A program made the position numbers and the translations under genes. This document shows positions 1-6,100 of a stretch of 8,865 nt of DNA, one piece after another. Below the pieces are notes generated by a model. The model did no database searches, was not told where the DNA came from, and was given only the letters and a program-made list of their open reading frames with translations. How positions within the stretch are numbered: position 1 is the first letter of the stretch; each line of letters starts with the position of its first letter. Origin of the DNA: an uncultured Lachnospiraceae bacterium (lineage in GTDB: Bacteria > Bacillota_A > Clostridia > Lachnospirales > Lachnospiraceae); the NCBI GenBank assembly GCA_902795835.1, contig CADBNA010000171.1, forward strand, positions 1 to 8,865. The letters are read 5' to 3'.

Positions 1-81
1 GCCATGCTATGCTTTGTGATCATATTTGCCATACTGATACAGAAAAAATGCGGGCAGGAGGAGAGCAGAACGGCAGCCTGA
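1..81 (+). CDS. 3' end of a membrane protein (partial, unidentified)
   Basis: Reading from base 1 there is an open frame to a TGA at 79-81. It encodes about 26 residues: a hydrophobic stretch (MLCFVIIFAILI) that looks like a final transmembrane helix, then a basic and polar tail (QKKCGQEESRTAA). This is what the C-terminus of an integral membrane protein usually looks like. The family cannot be named from so few residues, and the gene begins outside the window. The stop lies only 13 bases before a new promoter, and no terminator separates them, so some read-through into the next gene is possible. The frame could also be a chance opening, which keeps confidence moderate. Confidence 0.5.
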   Translation, partial: AMLCFVIIFAILIQKKCGQEESRTAA

Positions 82-94
82 TGGAAAAGCCGAC

Positions 95-123
95 TTGATA
101 TCGCTATAACGATATGATATAAT
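95..123 (+). promoter_or_regulatory. Sigma-A promoter with palindromic operator in the spacer
   Basis: A -35 box TTGATA (95-100) and a perfect -10 box TATAAT (118-123) are separated by 17 bases, the ideal vegetative spacing. The spacer is largely a palindrome, ATATCGCTATAACGATAT (98-115), with perfect 6-bp outer arms and a TATA centre. A dimeric repressor sitting there would block RNA polymerase, so the promoter is probably regulated. The regulator is not known. Transcription would start near 130, about 35 bases before the start codon of the small gene that follows. Confidence 0.8.
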
Positions 124-165
124 GACATTGCAGGGTGGCATTCATGCATCAGGAGGAGCAGAAGA

Positions 166-333
166 ATGGGAGGAGAAAACTTTGAGATGAGTGTATTCAA
201 AAGCTATCTTCGCCAGCTTCTCGTCCAGTTGAAGGACCTGCAGAAGGCAATCAGGAACGGAGACCGTGAAAAGGCAGAGGAGATCATAGATGTCCTGATT
301 CAGAATACGCAGGCAGGCATAGAAGATGATTAA
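166..333 (+). CDS. Small helical protein, 55 residues, function unknown
   Basis: The ATG at 166 follows an AGGAGG ribosome site (151-156) at 9-base spacing, and the gene has its own promoter and terminator, so it is very likely real despite its size. The product has no signal peptide or membrane segment. After a short start (MGGENFEMSV) it looks almost entirely alpha-helical: one amphipathic helix around residues 11-30 (YLRQLLVQLKDLQKAIR), a turn at NGD (31-33), and a second helix around 34-50 (REKAEEIIDVLIQNTQAG), ending acidic (EDD). Two short helices joined by a tight turn suggest a small helical hairpin that may dimerise or bind a partner. Short proteins of this style occur in Clostridia, but I do not recognise a named family. 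The palindrome in its promoter suggests it is switched on under a particular condition. Confidence 0.8.
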   Translation: MGGENFEMSVFKSYLRQLLVQLKDLQKAIRNGDREKAEEIIDVLIQNTQAGIEDD

Positions 334-387
334 TCCAGAAAGGTGCAGGAGACCTGAGAAACCTGAACAGAATCAGCGTCAGGAAGG

Positions 388-418
388 AAGAACCGTACGG
401 AATCGGCGGTTCTTTTTT
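388..418 (+). terminator. Rho-independent terminator after the 55-residue gene
   Basis: The left arm AAGAACCG (388-395) pairs perfectly with CGGTTCTT (407-414), with an 11-base loop between. The right arm runs into six T residues (413-418). This is a textbook intrinsic terminator. It isolates the small gene from the SPFH operon, whose promoter begins 14 bases later. Confidence 0.9.
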
Positions 419-431
419 ATAGCTGTGACTA

Positions 432-460
432 TTGACAAAACGAAATTATAATGATATCAT
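432..460 (+). promoter_or_regulatory. Promoter of the SPFH/ribbon-helix-helix operon
   Basis: A consensus -35 box TTGACA (432-437) is followed after 17 bases by TATCAT (455-460), a 5-of-6 match to the -10 consensus. It sits just after the preceding terminator and about 58 bases before the SPFH start codon. The -10 box lies within palindromic repeats (448-469), so repressor binding there would directly exclude RNA polymerase. A perfect TATAAT at 447-452 is only 9 bases from the -35 box and is unlikely to be the true -10. Confidence 0.8.
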
Positions 461-469
461 AATGATATC
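448..469 (+). repeat. Two exact 11-bp tandem repeats, candidate operator
   Basis: ATAATGATATC occurs twice back to back (448-458 and 459-469). Each copy contains the palindrome GATATC, and the junction creates a longer palindrome, ATGATATCAT (451-460). The repeats cover the -10 box and the expected transcription start. An 11-bp period places two protein dimers on the same face of the helix. It is also the subsite spacing known for the ribbon-helix-helix repressor Arc, and a ribbon-helix-helix protein is the second gene of this operon. That it binds here is inference. Confidence 0.65.
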
Positions 470-517
470 AAATTTCAGTTTCAGTTGCAGCCTGACCGCT
501 GCAGAAAGGAATGTGTC

Positions 518-1537
518 ATGACTGAAAAAGTTTTGAATAACAGAAGAAACGGAATGATGGTAATGATTCTGACCATCATTGCCATTATAGCCGGCGTGGC
601 CATGTTTATCTACGGGGCGTCACATGGGAGTGATAACATGCCCGGACTGACATTCTGGCCCGGCATCCTGCTGATAACCTTCGGCTGGATTCCTTTCCTG
701 GGCCTGAAGGTTCTCGGCCCCAAGGAAGCTCTGGTCCTGACCCTGTTCGGGAAATACATCGGCAGTCTGAAGGATGAAGGCTTCTACTTTGTGAACCCGT
801 TCAGCGTCAGCGTCAATCCGGCCGCCAAGACGCGTCTGGGACAGAGCGGCGATGTGGACAGTGGAAGTCATGTCAGCAAGATCCTTCTCTCAAAGGAAGA
901 ACAGAAGAAGGAAGCTGCCATCAGTAAAAAAATATCCCTGAAGGACATGACGCTGAGCAATGCCAGACAGAAGGTCAATGACGTACTGGGCAATCCCGTC
1001 GAGATTGGCGTGGCAGTTATCTGGAGGGTGCAGGATACTGCGAAAGCAGTGTTCAACGTAGACAATTACAAAGAATACCTGTCCCTGCAGGTAGACACCG
1101 CCGTGCGTGACATCGTGAAGATTTATCCCTATGATGTATCGCCGAACGTGGATACAACCGGCGACGGAAGGGCGGATGACGGCAGTCTGCGAGGCTCCAC
1201 GACACTGGTAGCCGAAAGGATCCGCCAGATGATCCAGGATAAGGTCTCTCAGGCCGGCCTGGAGATCCTGGAAGCCAGAATCACTTACCTGGCATATGCG
1301 CCGGAAATCGCGGCCGTCATGCTGCAGCGGCAGCAGGCCTCCGCCGTCATCGATGCCCGTAAGATGATCGTAGACGGTGCCGTAGGCATGGTGGAAATGG
1401 CACTGGACCGCCTGAAAGAGAACGGCACAGTTGAACTGGACGAAGAACGCAAGGCGGCAATGGTTTCCAACCTGCTGGTCGTGCTCTGCGGCAATCATGA
1501 CGCCCAGCCGGTAGTGAATTCCGGAAGCCTGTACTAA
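518..1537 (+). CDS. SPFH (stomatin/prohibitin/flotillin) domain membrane protein
   Basis: The product has 339 residues. I chose the ATG at 518 because AAAGGA (505-510) lies 7 bases upstream; an in-frame TTG at 485 has no ribosome site and would put a charged stretch before the membrane segment. Two transmembrane helices are visible, at residues 13-34 and 46-66. The SPFH (Band 7) domain follows, opening with [18 protein letters not shown] and [10 protein letters not shown] (68-95), and continuing with [21 protein letters not shown] (161-181) and [14 protein letters not shown] (187-200). The C-terminus (from about 230) is helical and ends PVVNSGSLY, a tail typical of this bacterial subgroup. 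SPFH proteins form large membrane-bound oligomers that organise membrane domains or act as scaffolds; no specific substrate is known here. An acidic loop at 212-221 ([10 protein letters not shown]) resembles a calcium-binding loop. The next gene is probably cotranscribed. Confidence 0.92.
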   Translation: MTEKVLNNRRNGMMVMILTIIAIIAGVAMFIYGASHGSDNMPGLTFWPGILLITFGWIPFLGLKVLGPKEALVLTLFGKYIGSLKDEGFYFVNPFSVSVNPAAKTRLGQSGDVDSGSHVSKILLSKEEQKKEAAISKKISLKDMTLSNARQKVNDVLGNPVEIGVAVIWRVQDTAKAVFNVDNYKEYLSLQVDTAVRDIVKIYPYDVSPNVDTTGDGRADDGSLRGSTTLVAERIRQMIQDKVSQAGLEILEARITYLAYAPEIAAVMLQRQQASAVIDARKMIVDGAVGMVEMALDRLKENGTVELDEERKAAMVSNLLVVLCGNHDAQPVVNSGSLY

Positions 1538-1607
1538 GGAGTCAAAAGAGACGGTTCTCTTTATGTATGTCTAAGATTTGATATTCGACAGGTTCCTTTT
1601 GACCTCC
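1538..1607 (+). promoter_or_regulatory. Structured intergenic leader between SPFH and RHH genes
   Basis: Two mutually exclusive structures can be drawn directly after the SPFH stop codon. In the first, GGAGTCAAAAG (1538-1548) pairs with CTTTTGACCTCC (1596-1607) through 11 base pairs and one bulged C. In the second, AAAGAGA (1545-1551) pairs with TCTCTTT (1556-1562) around a CGGT loop. The long stem ends immediately before the ribosome site GGGAGAG (1608-1614) of the next gene, and its right arm contains CCTCC, itself complementary to ribosome sites. It could tune translation of the downstream gene. No T tract follows, so it is not a terminator. Confidence 0.4.
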
Positions 1608-1620
1608 GGGAGAGTGAAGT

Positions 1621-1815
1621 ATGTCTAAAAAACAAGTGCCTCTGCGGCTCAGCGAAAAACTGTATAATGCCATTGCAGCCTGGGCGGAGGATGATTTCCG
1701 CTCGGTCAACGGACAGATTGAGTATCTCCTGACGGAGTGTGTGAAACAGCGGAAAAAGGACGGCAAATATGTCTCAGAACATCTGGATGAGCCGCCTGAA
1801 CTGGATCTGCACTGA
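1621..1815 (+). CDS. Arc-like ribbon-helix-helix DNA-binding protein
   Basis: The product has 64 residues. The ATG at 1621 follows GGGAGAG (1608-1614) at normal spacing. Residues 4-10 (KQVPLRL) fit the DNA-reading beta ribbon, residues 11-24 (SEKLYNAIAAWAED) the first helix, and residues 28-46 (SVNGQIEYLLTECVKQRKK) the second, which is the Arc/MetJ fold; such proteins are obligate dimers. An acidic tail follows (SEHLDEPPELDLH). An Arc-type protein directly behind an SPFH gene is, to my knowledge, a recurring pair in Gram-positive bacteria, although PGAP-type names sometimes call it an antitoxin. There is no toxin-like gene beside it. Most likely it regulates its own operon, with the 11-bp repeats at 448-469 as the obvious target. 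That role is inferred from context and operator geometry. Confidence 0.87.
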   Translation: MSKKQVPLRLSEKLYNAIAAWAEDDFRSVNGQIEYLLTECVKQRKKDGKYVSEHLDEPPELDLH

Positions 1816-1856
1816 TCTGCACGGAAGCATCATGCTGAAGTGTAAAGAGGGATGTT

Positions 1857-1915
1857 CCGCTTGCTTTTTACTGATGCACAAAGTATGATGAGTCAGTAAA
1901 GAGCAGGCGGTTTTT
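1857..1915 (+). terminator. Long-stem Rho-independent terminator
   Basis: The 18-base arm 1857-1874 (beginning CCGCTTGC) pairs along its full length with 1893-1910 (ending GCAGGCGG), using 16 Watson-Crick and two G-U pairs around an 18-base loop. It is followed at once by TTTTT (1911-1915). It ends the SPFH/ribbon-helix-helix operon and separates it from the genes downstream. There is no matching T tract on the other strand, so it works in one direction. Confidence 0.9.
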
Positions 1916-1981
1916 GACTGTGAAACAGGCTGTCCTCCCGTCGGAGGCGGGAAAAGGAACGGCCTTCTTAAGGTGAATGTG

Positions 1982-2266
1982 ATGAAGCATTATATCATTG
2001 CAAAATGGAAGGACGGCTGTGACAGGGAAGCCCTTACGGAGCCTGTAAGGGAGCTGTTTGAAGAGACACTGTCCATTCCGGGGATTCATGCGGTGCGTGT
2101 GAAGCCCTGCTGCGTCGGACGCAGCAATCGGTATGACATCATGATCGAGATTGAGATGGAACCGGAAGCGCTGGAGGCTTATGACGGATGCGAGCCTCAC
2201 AGGAAATGGAAAGAGAACTATGGCAGCATGCTCAGCGGAAAAGTGATTTTTGACAGTGAAGACTGA
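1982..2266 (+). CDS. Dabb (stress-responsive alpha/beta barrel) domain protein
   Basis: The product has 94 residues. I chose the ATG at 1982, 8 bases after AAGG (1970-1973); GTG codons at 1973 and 1979 are in frame but too close to that site. The sequence has the ferredoxin-like pattern of the Dabb family (Pfam Dabb): a first strand MKHYIIAKWKDG (1-12), a helix through TEPVRELFEETLSIPGI, a strand HAVRVKPCC, then RYDIMIEIEM and EALEAYDGCEPHRKWKEN, the position of the usual 'ALxxYxxHPxH' segment, and a last strand KVIFDSE. Dabb proteins are small dimeric barrels; a few plant and polyketide members bind or cyclise small molecules, but most bacterial members have no known substrate. No clear promoter lies between the upstream terminator and this gene. 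It may share a transcript with the ABC genes 67 bases downstream, though a functional link is not evident. Confidence 0.82.
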   Translation: MKHYIIAKWKDGCDREALTEPVRELFEETLSIPGIHAVRVKPCCVGRSNRYDIMIEIEMEPEALEAYDGCEPHRKWKENYGSMLSGKVIFDSED

Positions 2267-2279
2267 GACAGAGCATAGG
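2250..2279 (+). promoter_or_regulatory. Possible promoter for the ABC genes (weak)
   Basis: A perfect -35 hexamer TTGACA (2250-2255) lies at the end of the Dabb gene. At 18 bases spacing the -10 position reads CATAGG (2274-2279), only three matches to consensus. It could give the ATPase and permease independent expression, but the poor -10 makes this tentative. Confidence 0.25.
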
Positions 2280-2289
2280 CAGGCTGCTT

Positions 2290-2346
2290 ATGGCTGACGG
2301 ATTGCGGATGAAGGAGTGCCCCGGCGGCAGGATATGGCGTACGTAG
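2290..2346 (+). other. Possible 18-codon upstream ORF overlapping the ATPase start
   Basis: The ATG at 2290, with AGGCAGG (2277-2283) six bases before it, opens a short frame [18 protein letters not shown] that stops at TAG 2344-2346, thirteen bases past the first base of the ATPase start codon and in another frame. Ribosomes finishing here would stop right over the ATPase start. Since that start has no well-placed ribosome site, translational coupling is a reasonable explanation. The ORF is short enough to arise by chance. Confidence 0.3.
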
Positions 2347-3035
2347 AGTTTGAGGATGTCAGAAAGATATACAAGGGAGATTCCATCGAGATTCCTGCTC
2401 TGTCCGGGGCCAGTTTTACGGTGGAAAAGGGTGAATTCTGCGTCATTGTGGGTGCCTCCGGCGCGGGAAAGACGACGATCCTGAATATTCTGGGCGGTAT
2501 GGACACGCCTACTTCCGGAAAAGTATATCTGGCGGGAAAAGAGATATCTGCCTACAACAGCCAGAGGCTGACGGCTTACCGGCGGTTTTCTGTAGGATTT
2601 GTATTCCAGTTTTACAATCTGGTGCAGAATCTGACTGCGCTGGAGAATGTGGAGCTCGCTGCTCAGCTGGTAAAAAAGCCGATGAATCCCCGAAAAGTCT
2701 TAAAACAGGTCGGGCTGGCAGACAGGATGATGAATTTTCCGGCCCAGCTGTCAGGCGGTGAACAGCAGCGCGTGGCAATTGCCAGGGCACTGGTCAAGAA
2801 TCCGAAGCTTCTGCTCTGCGATGAACCGACGGGTGCACTGGATTACCAGACGGGAAAATCAATTCTCAAGCTGCTGGATGAGACTTGCAGGAAGAGCGGG
2901 ATGACTGTCATCGTGATCACGCACAACCTGGCTCTTACAGGCATGGCAGACAGGGTCATCCGGGTGAACAGCGGACGTGTGGTTGACATGTATAAAAACC
3001 CGGAAAGAGAAGACATTGATAAGATAGAGTGGTAA
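2334..3035 (+). CDS. ABC transporter ATPase, MacB/LolD type
   Basis: The product has 233 residues. It is the cytoplasmic ATP-binding subunit that powers the permease encoded next. All nucleotide-binding motifs are intact: Walker A GASGAGKT (40-47), Q-loop Gln92 (FVFQFYNL), signature LSGGEQ (139-144), Walker B LLLCDE (159-164), D-loop ALD (168-170) and the switch His197 (VIVITHN). The spacing and the [16 protein letters not shown] segment place it in the MacB/LolD/FtsE group that partners FtsX-fold permeases. I chose ATG 2334 because [13 protein letters not shown] is the usual family start; an in-frame GTG at 2316 would add six atypical residues. The start is poorly served: the nearest good ribosome site, AAGGAG (2311-2316), is 17 bases away. 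A 4-bp hairpin (2317-2329) or coupling to the short ORF at 2290-2346 could compensate. The substrate cannot be deduced from the ATPase. Confidence 0.95.
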   Translation: MAYVEFEDVRKIYKGDSIEIPALSGASFTVEKGEFCVIVGASGAGKTTILNILGGMDTPTSGKVYLAGKEISAYNSQRLTAYRRFSVGFVFQFYNLVQNLTALENVELAAQLVKKPMNPRKVLKQVGLADRMMNFPAQLSGGEQQRVAIARALVKNPKLLLCDEPTGALDYQTGKSILKLLDETCRKSGMTVIVITHNLALTGMADRVIRVNSGRVVDMYKNPEREDIDKIEW

Positions 3036-3081
3036 GAACCGGACCGGTTTCCGGAAGAGAAACAGGAGAGCAGATTAACAG

Positions 3082-3188
3082 CAGAATCCTGAACTGCACA
3101 CAGAAGAGCGTAAAGACAGTACCCTGCATGATACACAGAAGCGCATAGAGGACAGTATCCTGTATGAGACACAAAAGACGGAAAAGAA
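3082..3188 (+). repeat. Three imperfect 35/36-bp tandem repeats upstream of the permease
   Basis: Units begin at 3082, 3117 and 3153, each starting CAG(A/T)A(T/C)CCTG and continuing through an ACACA(G/A)AAG core. The third unit contains the permease start codon (3164), and the second has an ATG at the equivalent position (3128). The repeats therefore duplicate the translation-start neighbourhood. The 127-base gap after the ATPase holds nothing else except a 13-bp palindrome, AACCGGACCGGTT (3037-3049). Confidence 0.7.
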
Positions 3189-6100
3189 ATGTACTGCGGC
3201 TGATCACCGTCCGGGAGATTCGAAAGACTCTCGGGCGGTTTTTGGCCATTTTTGCCATTGTGGCGCTGGGTACGGGTTTCTTTTCCGGACTGCGGATCAC
3301 GACGCCCGTCATGGTGCATACCGTCGACCAGTTTTACCGCCAGTACCAGCTGTTTGATTACCGGCTGGTATCAACACTGGGATGGAATGAATCGGAAGTT
3401 GAGGAAATCCGCAGACAGGATAATGTGCGGGCGGCGGAAGGCGCCTGGCAGTATGATGTCATAGTGGAAAATGAGGAAGGAGATACGGCTGTTTTCAAGG
3501 CGCATTCGCTGACATCCTCACTGAACGGAATCCGCCTGGAAGAAGGGGAGATGCCGGAGTCGGATTCCGAATGCCTCCTGGATTCCCGTAACCGCATGGG
3601 CTGTCAGATCGGCGATACGATCCGCCTGTCCGGAGATAATGACGAGGATACGACAGAGGCTTTTGCGGGGACCGAGTTTACCGTTACCGGATTTGCCGAT
3701 TCGTCTCTGTATGCGAATTTTGAGAGAGGGACGACCTCCATCGGAAACGGCAGTGTTTCCGGATACCTGTACCTGCCCGCGAAGGCTTTTGTGAATGACT
3801 ATTACACTGAGATTTATGTCAAGCTGGACAATGATGACGAAATCTATACAGAACAGTATGAGCAGATGCTGGATGAGGAACGGACGTCCTGGGAGGATAC
3901 AGCGCAGGAAAAGGCAGATGCCCGGTACGGCCGGCTCTATGAAGAGGCAGAGACAGAGCTGGCAGATGCCCGCACGGAATATGAGGAACAGAAGGCCGAC
4001 GGAGAGAAAGAACTGACGGATGCGGAGGAGGAGCTGGCAGATGCGGAGACGGAGCTGTCAGATGCGGAGCAGCAGCTGGACGATGCGGAAAAAGAGCTGA
4101 AAACCGCCGACAAAGAGCTCCGGGATGGGCGGAAAAAACTGTCTGAGAGCAAGAAAGAACTGGAGGAGGCCAGGCAGAAGCTGTCAGATGCGGAACAGGA
4201 GCTGGACGAGAATGGCCGGAAGCTGGATGAGGCAAAAGAGCAGCTGGATGCGACTGACCTGCAGCTCACACAGGGAGAAGAAGAACTGCTCCTGTCAAAA
4301 CAGCAGCTTGATGATGCCTGGGCGGAGCTGGAAGACAAAAAGGCGCTGCTGGATGCGGCTGAAGCACAGCTGACGGCAGAGACCGGATCCCTGGATGCTT
4401 TTCTCTGGAACCTGGATGAGACGGATGCCTTTCTGGCACAGCAGGACGGGGAACTGGAAGATGCACGGACCCGGCTGGCGTCCGCAGATGCCTCCCTGCA
4501 GCAGACCGCGCAGGAGCTGGCAGCAGGAGAGAAGGCTCTGACGAAGCAGGAAGAGGAACTCGAAGCGGCAGCTGCTGCGGGCCTTCTGTCTCCTGAAGAG
4601 GAGCAGGCAGCCCGTATGCAGACGGCAGCGGCGAGGACGGAGTGGGAGCAGGGACAGGCCGCCTATGAAGCAGGACTGGCAGAATACCAGCGGTCTCTCG
4701 GGGAATACGAGAGAGGCCGCGCGGAATGGGAGGCGCAGCGGCCGGTCATCGAGGCCCGGCTGGCGGAAGGCCGGGCTGCCTATGACAGTCTGATGGACGG
4801 CCGTATTGCATGGGAAGCCGGGCTCGCGGAATATGAGGCGGGACTGGCTGCGTACGAACAGGGGAATGCGGAGCTGATTGCCGGCCGCGCCGCATGGGAA
4901 GAAGGCCTGGCGGAATATAACGACGGCGTGGAGCAGTATAATGCCGGCTATGAGGAATACGAAGCGGGCCTTCTGGAGTATGAAAGCGGCCTGGAGGAAT
5001 ACCAGAAGGGAGAAGCGGACCTCGATCAGGGCAGCAAAGATTTTGAAGAGGGACGCACGAAGTATAAAGAGAATCTGGAGAAGTACCAGGAAGGCCTGGA
5101 AGAATACCGGGAAGGCCTTGCGGATTATGAAGAGGGGAAAAAGGAATTCGACGAGGAAATCGCCGACGCAGAGGAAAAACTGGCGGACGCGGAGCAGGAA
5201 TTGAACGATTTTGAGAAGCCGGATACATGGCTGCTGGAGAGAAATACCAATATTGCCTATGCCTGCTTTGAGAGTGATTCGCAGATCGTCAGGCAGATCG
5301 CCGGCGTATTTCCCGTATTTTTCCTGCTGGTTGCAGCCCTGGTCTGCATGACCACTATGACCCGCATGGTAGAAGAGCAGCGCTCACAGATCGGAGTCCT
5401 GAAGGGACTGGGCTATTCGGCATGGGATATCATGAAAAGCTTTCTGATTTATGCCGGAACGGCAGCCGCCCTAGGGTGCCTGACCGGATATGCAGCCGGC
5501 GTCGTGGTTTTCCCGGCAGTGATCTGGTATGCCGCCTACCAGATTATGTATATCCCGATTACGCTGCGGTACCTGTTTGATCCGGTCCTGCTTGCAGGGG
5601 TTATGGCGGCATCTCTGGCCTGCTCACTGGGGACCGCATACCTGTCCTGCCGCAGCGCGATGCGGGAGAGTGCGGCAAGTCTGATGCGGCCGAGGGCGCC
5701 AAAGGCGGGCAAACGGATTTTTCTGGAGTATGTTCCTCTGATCTGGAATCATCTTGGATTTATGCGGAAGGTTTCTCTCCGGAATATTTTCCGCTATAAA
5801 AAAAGACTGTTCATGATGGTGCTTGGCATCGGCGGCTGTACGGCTCTGCTGCTGACAGGCTTCGGACTGAAGGATTCCATTGCAGGCTTTGCCGGAAATC
5901 AGTTCGATACAATACAGATTGCAGACGCCGAAGTCAGCTGGCGGAACGGGGAAGGCACAGACGTGCCGGAGGAGATCCTGGAAAAAACTGCGGAACTGGG
6001 CGCTTCCTGCACCGCATACGTACGAGAGCCGTGGGACATCCTGACGGACAGACATGTAAAGAGCATAGACCTGATCGCCGTCGTACAGCCGGATGAACTG

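Noticed and set aside
81..98. Mini-ORF ATG 81 to TGA 98 overlapping the stop of the partial gene
   Set aside because: Only five codons (MEKPT), and it ends within the -35 box of the next promoter, so it is most likely chance.
485..517. N-terminal extension of the SPFH protein from TTG 485
   Set aside because: No ribosome site lies before it, whereas AAAGGA is ideally placed before ATG 518, and the extra residues do not resemble the family.
1621..1815. Antitoxin of a toxin-antitoxin pair
   Set aside because: The fold would suit an antitoxin, but the only partner gene is a large SPFH protein, and no small toxin-like gene is adjacent.
1911..1942. Promoter for the Dabb gene from TTGACT at 1914-1919
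   Set aside because: The TTTTTGAC is the tail of the terminator, and the -10 position at 17 bases is GC-rich (CCCGTC).
3037..3049. AACCGGACCGGTT as terminator after the ATPase
   Set aside because: The arms leave a one-base loop and no T tract follows. At best it is a binding-site palindrome.
3082..3188. CRISPR-like array
   Set aside because: The 35/36-bp units abut each other with no spacers, diverge internally and run into a gene. No cas genes are nearby.
3819..4338. Minus-strand frames rich in Ser or Pro/His opposite the coiled coil
   Set aside because: They are direct mirror images of the repetitive Glu/Leu/Ala codons of the heptads. Low-complexity composition and no start signals.
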